Of a DNA stretch of 64,000 nt, positions 47,524-56,320 are shown piece after piece. The stretch lies in the NCBI RefSeq assembly GCF_900115085.1, contig NZ_FOVF01000002.1, positions 186,001-250,000 of the forward strand, written 5' to 3'. A program made the position numbers and the translations under genes. The stretch comes from Dokdonella immobilis. Lineage in GTDB: Bacteria > Pseudomonadota > Gammaproteobacteria > Xanthomonadales > Rhodanobacteraceae. The notes beneath the pieces are model-generated. The model had not been told where the DNA came from. It saw nothing but the letters and a program-made list of their open reading frames with translations, and did not search any database. Each line of letters starts with the position of its first letter. The stretch's first letter is position 1.

Positions 47524-48672
47524 TCAGTGTCCTGGTCGAACCAGTTCTCGGTAAACCGCCACGGTTTCGTCGACACAGCGTGACCACGGAAATGCCGCGG
47601 CGTGCTCCACGCCACGGACGGCATTTGCGCGACGCCATACCTCGTCCTCGAGCAGGCGCTCGAGTCCGTCGCGCAAGGCGGCCGGGTCGAACGGGTCCAC
47701 GCACAAGGCGATGTCGGCACAGATCTCGGGCAGCGAGGAGACATTCGAGGTCAGCACCGGAATACCGCTGGCAAGGGCCTCGAGCACCGGCAGCCCGAAT
47801 CCTTCGTAGAGCGACGGAAACGCGAATGCATGCGCGCCGGCATAGATCAGCGGCAGGTCGGCTTCGCTGACGTAGCCGAGCCTGCGTGCCGCACCGCTGG
47901 ACTCGAGGGGTGCCAGCGCCTTCTCCAGATCCGCGCTGAGCCAGCCCCGGGCGCCGACGATGACGAGAGGGTGGCGCTTGCGCAGCGGTGCCGGCAGCGC
48001 GGCATAGGCCCGGGCAAGGCGGACCAGGTTCTTGCGCGGCTCCTGGGTGGCGACGACGAGCAGGTAGGCGCCGTGGCTCAGACCGTGGCGCGCCATGGCC
48101 TCGGCCAGCTCGTGTTCGTCGTGCGGCCGATACCTCGGATCGACGCCCAATGCGATGACGCGCAGCTTTTCCCGCGGTACGCCGAGCTTGGCGTGTATCT
48201 CGGCGGCAATGAATTCCGAATCCGTGATCACCCGATCGGCCCGCTCCAGGGTGCCTGGTAGATGGCGCTCGAGGAAGCGCACGCGCTCGGGTGGATGGGT
48301 GTCCGGATAGTTGAACGCCGAGAGGTCATGCACCGTGGTCACGGCCGGTCCGTCGAACGGCATCAGGATGTAGTTCGGCGTGTGCAGCAGGAAGCCGTGC
48401 AGCTTTCGCGTGTGCGCGCGGAACAACGTGTTGCGCACCCGGGAGTAGGCCTCGAGGGCGCGTGTCTTGAATGGCAGGTTCTGGCGCAGGCTGGCGAACA
48501 GGCGGTTCGAGCGTAGCGCGTCGGCCGGGTCGTCGACCCAGCGCACCGCGGAATACAGGCGCAATTCTTCGACCGACGCATGCCGGGCTAGGCCTTGCGC
48601 GAGTTCCAGTGCGTAGCGACCGATGCCGGTCAGCGGCGCGCTGATCGCGTCGACGTTGAAGATCACGCGCAT
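47524..48672 (-). CDS. GT4 glycosyltransferase (mannosyltransferase-like)
   Basis: A predicted 382-residue retaining glycosyltransferase of the GT-B fold. It has an N-terminal SAPLTGIGRYALELA, the nucleotide-binding NLVRLARAYA region and the EX7E motif in FPSLYEGFGLPVLEALASG. In the GT4 family this order is found in mannosyltransferases of O-antigen clusters. Its start overlaps the gmd stop by one base, so it is the last gene of the minus-strand arm. Confidence 0.88.
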   Translation of the reverse strand: MRVIFNVDAISAPLTGIGRYALELAQGLARHASVEELRLYSAVRWVDDPADALRSNRLFASLRQNLPFKTRALEAYSRVRNTLFRAHTRKLHGFLLHTPNYILMPFDGPAVTTVHDLSAFNYPDTHPPERVRFLERHLPGTLERADRVITDSEFIAAEIHAKLGVPREKLRVIALGVDPRYRPHDEHELAEAMARHGLSHGAYLLVVATQEPRKNLVRLARAYAALPAPLRKRHPLVIVGARGWLSADLEKALAPLESSGAARRLGYVSEADLPLIYAGAHAFAFPSLYEGFGLPVLEALASGIPVLTSNVSSLPEICADIALCVDPFDPAALRDGLERLLEDEVWRRANAVRGVEHAAAFPWSRCVDETVAVYRELVRPGH

Positions 48673-49718
48673 CAGGCGTTCATTCCGGCCCGTTCGCGCT
48701 CGACATCGGCCTCGACCATGCGCCGGGTCAGCTCGGCCAATCCGACCTGCGGCGAGAAACCGAGACGGGCCCGGGCCTTGGCCGCATCGCCGACCAGCAG
48801 GGGCGCGTCGACCGGACGCATCAGGAGCGGATCGATGCGGATGCGCGGCGTGCCGTCGGCGCGGTCGGTGGCGACTTCATCGATGCCGGAGCCGCTCCAA
48901 TCGAGGGCGATCCCGGCCGAGGCAAAGGCGAGCGTGGCGAATTCGCGCACGCTGGCGGCCTGGCCCGTCGCGAGGACAAAGTCGTCGCCGTGGTCGTTGT
49001 CGGCCATGCCGGCCAGCGCCGAGACGTACTCCGGGGCGTAGCCGAAATCGCGGCGCGCGTCGAGGTTGCCGAGCAGGATCTGCTGGTCGATTCCGAGCGC
49101 GATGCGCGCCACGCCCTGGGTGATCTTGCGTGTCACGAATGCCGCATCGCGCAATTCGGATTCGTGATTGAACAGGATCGCGCTGCTGGCGGCGAGTCCG
49201 AAGCTGGCACGCCAGCTGGCCATGGCCGCGTGCGCCAGCAGTTTCGACAGGCCATACGGCGAGGTCGCACGGGTCGGCGTGTTTTCATCCTGCGGTGCGT
49301 GCTGCGGACTGCCGAAGATCTCGGCGCTCGAGGCGAGCACGAAGTGCGCGTCGGGGGCGTCGCGCCGCATGGCTTCGAGCAGGTTCAGTGTACCGATGCC
49401 GTTGGCATGGACGCTGCCGAGCGGATCGCGGAACGAGTCGGCCACGCGCGATTGTCCGGCCAGGTGGAAGATCGCCTGCGGCGACACTTCGGCAACCAGT
49501 GTCCGACAGGCGGCGGGATCGGCCAGTTCGAGCGTGCGCAAATGCAGGCGGGAGTGGCCGGCGATGCCGAGTTCATCGAGTCGCCAGTTGCCGGCCGCGC
49601 TCGAAGGGCGGTGAGTGCCGATGACTTCCACGCCTTCGGCGAGCAGCTGCGCGGCCAGCCAGGCGCCATCCTGTCCGCCGACGCCAGTGACCAGGGCGCG
49701 CTGATATCGGCGCTTCAC
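48672..49718 (-). CDS. gmd: GDP-mannose 4,6-dehydratase-like
   Basis: A predicted 348-residue extended SDR that would convert GDP-mannose to GDP-4-keto-6-deoxymannose, the precursor of fucose, rhamnose and perosamine sugars. It has TGVGGQDGAWLA in place of the usual TGITGQDGSYLA, SSAEIFG, the YxxxK motif YGLSK and the FNHES loop. No reductase or aminotransferase for the 4-keto sugar lies in the window, so the final sugar is unknown. It overlaps the GT2 gene by four bases at its start and the GT4 gene at its end. Confidence 0.87.
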   Translation of the reverse strand: MKRRYQRALVTGVGGQDGAWLAAQLLAEGVEVIGTHRPSSAAGNWRLDELGIAGHSRLHLRTLELADPAACRTLVAEVSPQAIFHLAGQSRVADSFRDPLGSVHANGIGTLNLLEAMRRDAPDAHFVLASSAEIFGSPQHAPQDENTPTRATSPYGLSKLLAHAAMASWRASFGLAASSAILFNHESELRDAAFVTRKITQGVARIALGIDQQILLGNLDARRDFGYAPEYVSALAGMADNDHGDDFVLATGQAASVREFATLAFASAGIALDWSGSGIDEVATDRADGTPRIRIDPLLMRPVDAPLLVGDAAKARARLGFSPQVGLAELTRRMVEADVERERAGMNA

Positions 49719-51283
49719 GGCCGCTCGCCCTTGAAACTGCGCAGCGGATTGATGCCGGCTGCGGCTACGCCGGGCCCGGGTTGAGGACCCGCGGCGAGGT
49801 CGAGCACCGGAACGCCGAGGCGCCGGGCCTGCGCACCGAGCAGCTTCATCGCACCCGCTTCAATCCGCTCGCCGAAGGCAACCCACTCGAAGCCGTATCG
49901 CTGCAACCACTCCGAAACATGGCGCGACGCCAGGGGTCCGGCTGGGGCCGATTCGACCAGCTCCGCCCGGGCTCCGTGCAGCACCCATTCCTGATTGTGC
50001 ATCGTGATCATCCAGCTATCGTAACCGGGCAGCGGCGGCGGATTCTGCCCTGCGAGCAGATGCAGCACACGCGGCAGCGGCTGCAGCAGCGGCGCCAGGG
50101 CATGGATGCGTCGCACGCGCCAGTCGAGGACGCGGCGCTCGAACGAGAACAGCATGGCGCCGACCTCTGTCTCGTAGTTCGGCCAGCGTTCGCGCAGGAC
50201 CTGCATGCCAGCGCGGCCGAGTCGCTCGCGGCGCTCGATGCCGAAACTCTGGCTGCGTGCATGCGCGACGAACACATTGCCGGCGACCAGATGCCGATAG
50301 CCGCGCGCGCTGGCGCGCTGGCAGAAGTCGTTTTCCTCGCCGTAGCCTTCCGGAAACGCCTCGACGTCGAACAGGCCGACTGCATCGAGGACTTCGCGAC
50401 GGACGTACATGCAGAAGCCGTTGCCGGTCGGCAATTGCGGATAGGCGTGACCTGCCGATTGCCAGAGCGCGCGCGCGGTCTGCTCGAAGGTCCATGGCGG
50501 AGGAATCGGATTCTCGCGCTCGAGCTCGGGCACCGAAAACGCGCCGGCATTGTCCGATACCGCGGTTGCGGTGGCCACGTCGGCGGCGCAGCAAGCGGCG
50601 CGGCGCAGTCCGGTCAGCCAGTGGGCGGCCACCTCGGTATCGGCGTTGAGCAGGACCACGTCGGCGGCCCCGGCATGCCGGATGCCGCGATTCACCGTGG
50701 CCGTGAAGCCGAGATTCCTCTCGTTGGCGAGGATGTCGACGCCGGCGATGCCGCGATAGCGTTCCAGCAACGGAGAGATGCCAGGGTCGGTACTGGCGTC
50801 GTCGATGACGATGAGGCGACATGGCCCGGTGGTGTGCGCCAGCACCGAATCGAGGCAGCGTGCGACCCCTTCGGCTGCGTTGTAGACCGGCACGATCACC
50901 GCGACTTCGCGTTGCATCGGTTCGAGTTCGACGGGGACGGGTCGCTCGGCACTGGCCAGCGCGCCCAGCATCGGCGGCAGGTGCAGCGCCGGCTGCAGGC
51001 CGGGCACGCCGATCTCGATGCTGGCAACAACCGGTTCGATTGCCGCTTCCACCCGATCCTGCTCGACACGAACGTCGAGCACGCGGTTGCCGGACGGCGA
51101 GAAGGGCAGGCGAAGTTGCGCCACGCCATCGGCGCTGGCTTCGATCTCGCAGAATCGGCTGCCGTCGATCGTCACGGCGCAAGGGCCGACCCCAGCCGGA
51201 GTTAGGCACAGCGTCTGCCCGTCCCAGGTCAAGGCAGACGGTTGGCGGTTCGGGGACATCGGCATGGAGGAGAGTTGCGGCAT
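49715..51283 (-). CDS. GT2 glycosyltransferase with N-terminal extension
   Basis: A predicted 522-residue protein. Residues about 1-115 are a poorly conserved beta-rich part. Residues about 125-340 are a GT-A fold (VAVIVPVYNAAEGVARCLDS, then the DxD-like LLNADTEV and ENDFCQRA). A C-terminal part with IHALAPLLQPLPRVLHLL follows. It should transfer a sugar in glycan synthesis. The start is uncertain (ATG 51283, 51265 or 51259; none has a good ribosome site). Confidence 0.82.
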   Translation of the reverse strand: MPQLSSMPMSPNRQPSALTWDGQTLCLTPAGVGPCAVTIDGSRFCEIEASADGVAQLRLPFSPSGNRVLDVRVEQDRVEAAIEPVVASIEIGVPGLQPALHLPPMLGALASAERPVPVELEPMQREVAVIVPVYNAAEGVARCLDSVLAHTTGPCRLIVIDDASTDPGISPLLERYRGIAGVDILANERNLGFTATVNRGIRHAGAADVVLLNADTEVAAHWLTGLRRAACCAADVATATAVSDNAGAFSVPELERENPIPPPWTFEQTARALWQSAGHAYPQLPTGNGFCMYVRREVLDAVGLFDVEAFPEGYGEENDFCQRASARGYRHLVAGNVFVAHARSQSFGIERRERLGRAGMQVLRERWPNYETEVGAMLFSFERRVLDWRVRRIHALAPLLQPLPRVLHLLAGQNPPPLPGYDSWMITMHNQEWVLHGARAELVESAPAGPLASRHVSEWLQRYGFEWVAFGERIEAGAMKLLGAQARRLGVPVLDLAAGPQPGPGVAAAGINPLRSFKGERP

Positions 51284-51381
51284 CGTCAGGGACGCGCGAT
51301 TACGCCGCGTGGCGGTCCGCATTGCAAGCGCGGACGGGCATTACCTGCCGACGACGGGGACCGACCCGGCAACCTGCGCGC

Positions 51382-54024
51382 TCATGCGTAGACAAGGTTG
51401 CTGCCTAGAATGCTTCGGTTTTCGATGGCAGCCAGCAGGGCACGCTGCGATTCGGTCAGGGCCTCGTCGAGGTCGGGCGGTGCATGCGACGGTTCGATCC
51501 ACTCCCGGATGTCGTCTTCGGCGGGCAGTCGAAGGCCCTCGATGCCCATCGCGACGAGCGCATCGAACAGGCGGCCGGTGGTCGCCGCGGGCTGATCGCA
51601 CAGTTCGCGATAATCCACAAGGACCCGCGCCCAACCCTCGCTGGCGGCGAACGCCTCGCGCGTGTAGTGCTCCCACAAGGCCAGTGCCGAGGCCGCCGAC
51701 ATCGCGTCGCGGCGTTGCAGCGAAGCGGCCACCTCATGCGGATCGCGAACCACGAGGATGAAGACCGGGCGCGTCAGCAGAGGCAGCATCTCGCGCGCCA
51801 GCAGGCACAGCCGCGGTTCCTTGACGAACCAGGGACGATGCGGCTCGAGCGCTTCGAGCACGGGTGCGAGCTCACGACGGAACGCATCGACGGCCTCGGC
51901 AGGCGCCGTGCGCGGTGGCGCTTTCCAGTCTCCGCCGGCGGACTGGAGGCGGCGCACGCAGGCCATGTGCAGCCCGCCATGTTCAAAATGGCCGCGCGGA
52001 TTGTCCGGCCCGCGCAGAAGCAACTCCTCGGCGCCTGGCCACGCGCCCATCAACTTGAGCAGGCCGGCCACGCTCGAGGTGCCGGAGCGGTGCATGCCGA
52101 GAACGACGATCTGGCCTGTTGCAGGCCGGCGCAGGTCGACCGGGCGGTGCCTGGGCGACTTCGCGGCAGCGGGTTTCAGCGTGCCGCCGGAGGCAAGCAG
52201 CTCGACCAGTCGATCGGCACTGGCGTCGAGGTTGTTGGCTTCGGCAAACGGCGCCGCCCGGGCTGCCGCTTCGGCGACCAGATCGGCTCGTCGGTTGTAC
52301 ACATCGCGCAGGCGCCATTCCAGCGATGCGGAATCCGGCTGCGCCCACAGGCAATCGGGCTGGTCGGGGTCGGCGACTTCCTCGCGTACCTCGACGGCGT
52401 GGCCCCATTCGTCGATCAAGTCCTTCTGGCTGCCATAGGCCGGTGCGATGACGACCCTGCCGCAGCCGATCGCCTCGCGCACGACCGGATCCCAGCCGGC
52501 GCCGCGCCGGGCGCTGACATAGGCATCCGCGGCAACCAGCAACTGGGCGCGCTCGTAGGCCGGAAAACCCCAGCCGGCCAGGATGCGCACGCGCGCGGCG
52601 TTGTCGATGGCGGCCAGCGGCTCTAGCTCCTCGCGCAGGGCGCTTTCGTCGTTGCCGGGGCAAATGTAGATGATCAGTTCGACCGGGTCGCCGGCATCGA
52701 AACTGCGCCGGAATGCGTCGACCACACGTTCGGGGGCATCGCGCCCGAGCATCTCGACCACGCTGAGGAAAACGAACTTCCCGTCAGGATTGCGTTGGGT
52801 CGGAACGTCCGGGTGGCAGTATTCGCGATCGATGCCGAGCGGCAGCACTTCGATCGGTACACGGGCGCCCGCTTCGCGGAAGGCATTCGCCTGGAACGGA
52901 TCCGGCACCAGCAACAGGTCGAACCGGTTGCACTGTTCGATCCAGGCCTTGTCCGGCCGCGCCCATTCCGAAAACGCCAACGACAGGCGGAAGCGCCCGC
53001 GTGCCGTTGTCTGCATCCGTGCCGGCGCGCAGACCAGGGCGACCTCGGGCAAGGCCGGCAGCATACGCCGCGCGGCCAGTTCAAGCCGGAAGTCGTTGCC
53101 ATCGAGCAGCTCCGGCGCGACCGGCGAATAGGCCATGCGCAGCGAGCGCGCATCGAGGCGCCAGAGCAGGCTGCGGGTCAATTGGCCGTAGGCATGCGGG
53201 AGACGGCTCAGGCCTTGCCAGAGCACCGTGCCACGGTACTCTTCGATCAGACGCTGTTGCCAGCGTGCGGCGAAACTGGCGCGGCTCTGTTTCCAAAGGC
53301 GTTCGCGAAAGCCGCCATCCTCGCGGGTCGAACCGTGCTGGTCGTGGCAGACCGTGACCGCGCCGGCGACGACGGTGGCGATGCCGGCATCGGCGGCGCG
53401 CAGGCAGTAGTCGGTGTCTTCGAAGTAGCTGTGGAAACGTTCGTCGAGCAGGCCGATGCGATCAAGGCAATCGCGACGAATATAGGCCAGCGCGAAGGCA
53501 ATGCTTTGCACCCTGCGGTCGCGCGGGAATTGACCGACATCCGATTCCTGTTGTCCCGATTCGGTCTGCTGACCCCAGAGCAATTCCGGCTCGATGAAGC
53601 CGCCGAGATGGAACAGCAGGTTGTCCGGACTGGGGCCGCGCATGCGGCAGCCGACGATGCCGTGGTCGGCTGCGGCGTAGGCGGTATCGCGCAGGCGATC
53701 GAGCCAGTCGACCTGCTCGAAGACGAGGTCGTTGTTGAGCAGGACGACGTCGTTGTCCTCGCGTGCCGCGGCGATTCCCGCATTCATGCCGCGCACGAAG
53801 CCGAGGTTTTCCGGCAGGCGGATGGCCCGAACGCGCGCGCCGTATTCCTCGAGGCCCGCCGGCGTCTGGTCTTCCGAGCCATTGTCCACCACGATGACTT
53901 CGGCCTGCTCGAGCCGGCAGGCCAGCAGCGAATCCAGGCAGCGTCGGGTCAGAGCCCACTGGTTCCATGCCAGCACGATCAGGCTAGCCCCGCGCACTAG
54001 TGCCGAGTCCCGCAAATAGCGCAC
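51382..54024 (-). CDS. Three-domain glycosyltransferase GT2-GT-sulfotransferase fusion
   Basis: A predicted 880-residue cytosolic fusion. Residues 12-235 are a GT2 domain (SLIVLAWNQWALTRRCLDS, VIVVDNGSEDQT, LLNNDL, FEDTDYCLR). Residues about 325-610 are a GT-B/GT4-like domain (LLVPDPFQANAFREAG, VLPLGIDREY, the late GCGRVVIAP and an EAIG switch). Residues about 636-880 are a sulfotransferase-like domain with the P-loop GMHRSGTSSVAGLL at 643-656 and a later VRDPHEVAASLQRR. Single-chain synthesis plus sulfation is unusual. The start is a GTG at 54024 or 53997. It heads a four-gene overlapping or closely spaced unit. Confidence 0.85.
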   Translation of the reverse strand: MRYLRDSALVRGASLIVLAWNQWALTRRCLDSLLACRLEQAEVIVVDNGSEDQTPAGLEEYGARVRAIRLPENLGFVRGMNAGIAAAREDNDVVLLNNDLVFEQVDWLDRLRDTAYAAADHGIVGCRMRGPSPDNLLFHLGGFIEPELLWGQQTESGQQESDVGQFPRDRRVQSIAFALAYIRRDCLDRIGLLDERFHSYFEDTDYCLRAADAGIATVVAGAVTVCHDQHGSTREDGGFRERLWKQSRASFAARWQQRLIEEYRGTVLWQGLSRLPHAYGQLTRSLLWRLDARSLRMAYSPVAPELLDGNDFRLELAARRMLPALPEVALVCAPARMQTTARGRFRLSLAFSEWARPDKAWIEQCNRFDLLLVPDPFQANAFREAGARVPIEVLPLGIDREYCHPDVPTQRNPDGKFVFLSVVEMLGRDAPERVVDAFRRSFDAGDPVELIIYICPGNDESALREELEPLAAIDNAARVRILAGWGFPAYERAQLLVAADAYVSARRGAGWDPVVREAIGCGRVVIAPAYGSQKDLIDEWGHAVEVREEVADPDQPDCLWAQPDSASLEWRLRDVYNRRADLVAEAAARAAPFAEANNLDASADRLVELLASGGTLKPAAAKSPRHRPVDLRRPATGQIVVLGMHRSGTSSVAGLLKLMGAWPGAEELLLRGPDNPRGHFEHGGLHMACVRRLQSAGGDWKAPPRTAPAEAVDAFRRELAPVLEALEPHRPWFVKEPRLCLLAREMLPLLTRPVFILVVRDPHEVAASLQRRDAMSAASALALWEHYTREAFAASEGWARVLVDYRELCDQPAATTGRLFDALVAMGIEGLRLPAEDDIREWIEPSHAPPDLDEALTESQRALLAAIENRSILGSNLVYA

Positions 54025-54161
54025 AACTCTCGCTGGGTCTTCGACTCCGGCCCGGCGTTGCTCGACGTCACCATGGTCCCACTATGCCTCCTCCTCGCGC
54101 CTTGTGCCGGGACCGAATCCGCGGCGCGACATACGCTTGCCATTTGCGGAACACGACACTC

Positions 54162-54322
54162 GCCCGGATTATTCATGAATTTCACGCGCCCTCGCTTGTC
54201 CCTTGAATCCACGCGGCTTTTCGCTCATTCGGCGATAGGGCCCGCTATCCCATCACTCGCGAAATACCGCCTGAACCCAGGGTCCTGCGCGATCATCGCG
54301 CGAATTCACGAATAATCCGGGC
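54162..54322. repeat. Inverted-repeat-bounded element (possible MITE or IS remnant)
   Basis: GCCCGGATTATTCATGAATT on the plus strand (from 54162) matches the minus-strand copy ending at 54322 at 19 of 20 positions (one A/G change), enclosing 107 bases between the arms. The outer flanks do not show a clear target-site duplication. The arms resemble terminal inverted repeats, but I cannot assign an insertion-sequence family. Confidence 0.55.
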
Positions 54323-54385
54323 CAGGGAGACTCTGAACCCGTGATGCCACCCTTTTTCCACCATTGAATGCATCGCCTGGGCGAT

Positions 54386-54505
54386 GCCTGCCTGCACGCA
54401 GCCCCTTGTTGCGACGACCTGAAAGGCGGCGCGTCTGTCTGCGCCGGCGCGCCGCGATCTGCACGCGGGCAGGTGTCGTGACCTCTGTGCCACCGGTTCA
54501 GGGCC
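54386..54505 (-). repeat. Dispersed 120-bp repeat, copy B
   Basis: The reverse complement of this stretch aligns to 20004-20123 at 99 of 120 positions without gaps. It shares the exact 20-base block at 54445-54464. It begins 4 bases beyond the stop of the 91-residue gene in the transcription direction. Confidence 0.8.
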
Positions 54506-54508
54506 TTC

Positions 54509-54784
54509 CTAGTCCTGTGCCGGCGCGGACGTCTGCCAGAGCGCGCCGAGGGCCGTGCCAAGCGTGTCACGCGCGTAGCTCGATACCGGCGTCAGCAGCA
54601 GGTTGGCACAGTCATAGGTCTGTACGCTCGGCTGCCTTGCGCTGCAGCGGATGGAGCGCAGGATCGCCTGCGGCGTATCGTTCCCGTCGTCGATGGCCTG
54701 CGCCGCGGCAATCAGCAGGCGACGCGGCGTACTGCCGAGACGGTGCGCCAGGTTCCGCAGTCGGCGCACTTCCTCGCGGTTCAT
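54509..54784 (-). CDS. Small protein of unknown function in the glycan cluster
   Basis: A predicted 91-residue protein with a basic N-terminal helix (MNREEVRRLRNLAHRLGSTP) and two cysteines. No signal or membrane segment is evident. Its ATG overlaps the stop of the ATPase gene by four bases, so it is co-translated with the exporter. No homologue is recognised. Confidence 0.65.
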   Translation of the reverse strand: MNREEVRRLRNLAHRLGSTPRRLLIAAAQAIDDGNDTPQAILRSIRCSARQPSVQTYDCANLLLTPVSSYARDTLGTALGALWQTSAPAQD

Positions 54785-55488
54785 GCGCCACCCTCCGGGT
54801 GCACGAGCTCGTCATGGTAGGCCGCAAACACCTCGTCGCGCGGGCCTTCACGCACGCTGCGACCATGCTCGACCCAGAGCAGGCGGTCGCACAGGGCGCT
54901 GACCTGGGTCTCATCGTGGCTGACCAGGACCACGGTATGCCCCTGGCGCATGCGTTCGCGCAAGGCGGCGCCGGACTTTTCCTGGAATTCCGCATCGCCC
55001 ACGGCGAGCACTTCATCGATCAGCAGGACATCGGGTTCTGCCTGGATCGCCACCGAAAATCCGAGGCGCATGACCATGCCCGACGAATAGCTGGCGATCG
55101 GTTGTTCGAAGAAATCGCCGAGTTCGGAGAACTCCTTGATTGCCGGCAGGCGGGCGATGATCTCGCGCTGGCGCAGGCCGATCATCAGGCCAGAAAGGAT
55201 CGCGTTGTCGCGCCCGGAAAGGTAGGGCGTGAATCCGAGCGCCAGTGACAGCAACTGGCACGACACGCGGTCGCGGCGCATCTGGCCGCGGTCCGGGCGA
55301 AGAATCCCCGCGAGCACCCGCAGCAGGGTGCTCTTGCCGGCACCGTTACGGCCGATCACGCCAAGCCGTTCGCCCTGGCGCAGGCTCAGGCTGACGTCCT
55401 CCAGCGCCCAGAACTTGCCGCTGCCAACGCGCCGCTGCGCGCTGAAGGCGACACCGACATGCTCGAGTTCGATCAGCGGTGCGCTCAT
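54781..55488 (-). CDS. wzt: Polysaccharide ABC-transporter ATPase (Wzt/TagH-like)
   Basis: A predicted 235-residue ATPase. It has Walker A GRNGAGKST (46-54), the signature region SYSSGMVMRLGFSVA, Walker B DVLLIDEVLAVGD and the switch VLVSHDE. That signature and the short length match exporters of O-antigen or teichoic acid. The C-terminal carbohydrate-binding extension of longer Wzt proteins is absent. Its start overlaps the permease stop by one base. Confidence 0.92.
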   Translation of the reverse strand: MSAPLIELEHVGVAFSAQRRVGSGKFWALEDVSLSLRQGERLGVIGRNGAGKSTLLRVLAGILRPDRGQMRRDRVSCQLLSLALGFTPYLSGRDNAILSGLMIGLRQREIIARLPAIKEFSELGDFFEQPIASYSSGMVMRLGFSVAIQAEPDVLLIDEVLAVGDAEFQEKSGAALRERMRQGHTVVLVSHDETQVSALCDRLLWVEHGRSVREGPRDEVFAAYHDELVHPEGGA

Positions 55489-56249
55489 CAGACGGCCAGT
55501 TTCGGATAGCGCGGGGCCAGCTGCCTGACCACGCCAATGCCGATCGCGAAGACGATCGCGGAAATGATGCAGACCTTGAGCAGGGCCGGCCAGTCCGGCC
55601 ACTGCGCATGCATCAGGATGCCGCGGGTGGCGTCGAGCAGGGTCGCGACCGGATTCAGTGCGATCACCTCGCGCAGCGGCGAGGGCACCGAATCGAGGGC
55701 GAAGACGACGCCGGACAGGAACATGACCACGGTCAGCACCTGTTCGATGACGAAGCGCAGGTCCGGAATCAGGGGCACGACGGCGGCGACCAGGAAGCCG
55801 ACCCCGGCGGCGAACAGCAGGGTCACGGCAAACACGATCGGCAGGGCCAGGTAGCTCAGGCTCGGCGGATATCCGATGACCCAGAGGATCACCAGCAGCA
55901 AGGCAAAAATGAACAGGAACTTGATCGTGTCGGCGAGCATCTGCACGAATGGAAATACCAGCACGGGCAGGCGCGCCTGGCGGATCAGGCCGAGATTGGT
56001 CCAGATCGCATGGCCGCCGTGGGTGATGCAGGACTTCATCCACTGCCAGACGGTCAGGCCGACCAGAAGGAAGGGCAGATAGCCGGGACCGCCGGTCTTC
56101 AGGATCACATCGAAGACCAGCCAGAACGCGGCCATCATCATGGCCGGCTCGGCGATCCACCAGATCAGGCCCAGATAGCTTCGCGAACGCTCTGCGCGCA
56201 ACTCGGCATAGGTGCTGAAAAGAATCAGTTCGAAAAGGTGCTGGGGCAT
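55488..56249 (-). CDS. wzm: Polysaccharide ABC-transporter permease (Wzm-like)
   Basis: A predicted 253-residue ABC-2 permease with six membrane segments. It has the family leader RSYLGLIWWIAEPAMMM near residue 24 and LIRQARLPVLVFPFVQMLAD near residue 90. It should form the channel that exports a lipid-linked glycan. The ATG at 56249 was chosen for the conserved N-terminus; the ribosome site is weak. The frame is open upstream but reads as non-membrane. Confidence 0.92.
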   Translation of the reverse strand: MPQHLFELILFSTYAELRAERSRSYLGLIWWIAEPAMMMAAFWLVFDVILKTGGPGYLPFLLVGLTVWQWMKSCITHGGHAIWTNLGLIRQARLPVLVFPFVQMLADTIKFLFIFALLLVILWVIGYPPSLSYLALPIVFAVTLLFAAGVGFLVAAVVPLIPDLRFVIEQVLTVVMFLSGVVFALDSVPSPLREVIALNPVATLLDATRGILMHAQWPDWPALLKVCIISAIVFAIGIGVVRQLAPRYPKLAV

Positions 56250-56320
56250 GACGGACGATGGAGGCGAAGGCAGGCAGGATACCGGATCGGGAGGCGGGCA
56301 TGGACGCTCCGCACCCGCCG

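Larger units (their letters stand above)
54025..54508. other. 484-base repeat-rich gap in the glycan cluster
   Basis: No gene is seen. It contains an inverted-repeat pair (54162-54188 and 54296-54322) and a reversed copy of the 120-bp dispersed repeat (54386-54505). It separates two halves of the minus-strand arm and may carry the promoter of the fusion gene. Confidence 0.5.

Noticed and set aside
54150-54335. Target-site duplication flanking the inverted-repeat element
   Set aside because: The outer flanks do not match over more than a few scattered bases, so a recent transposition cannot be claimed.
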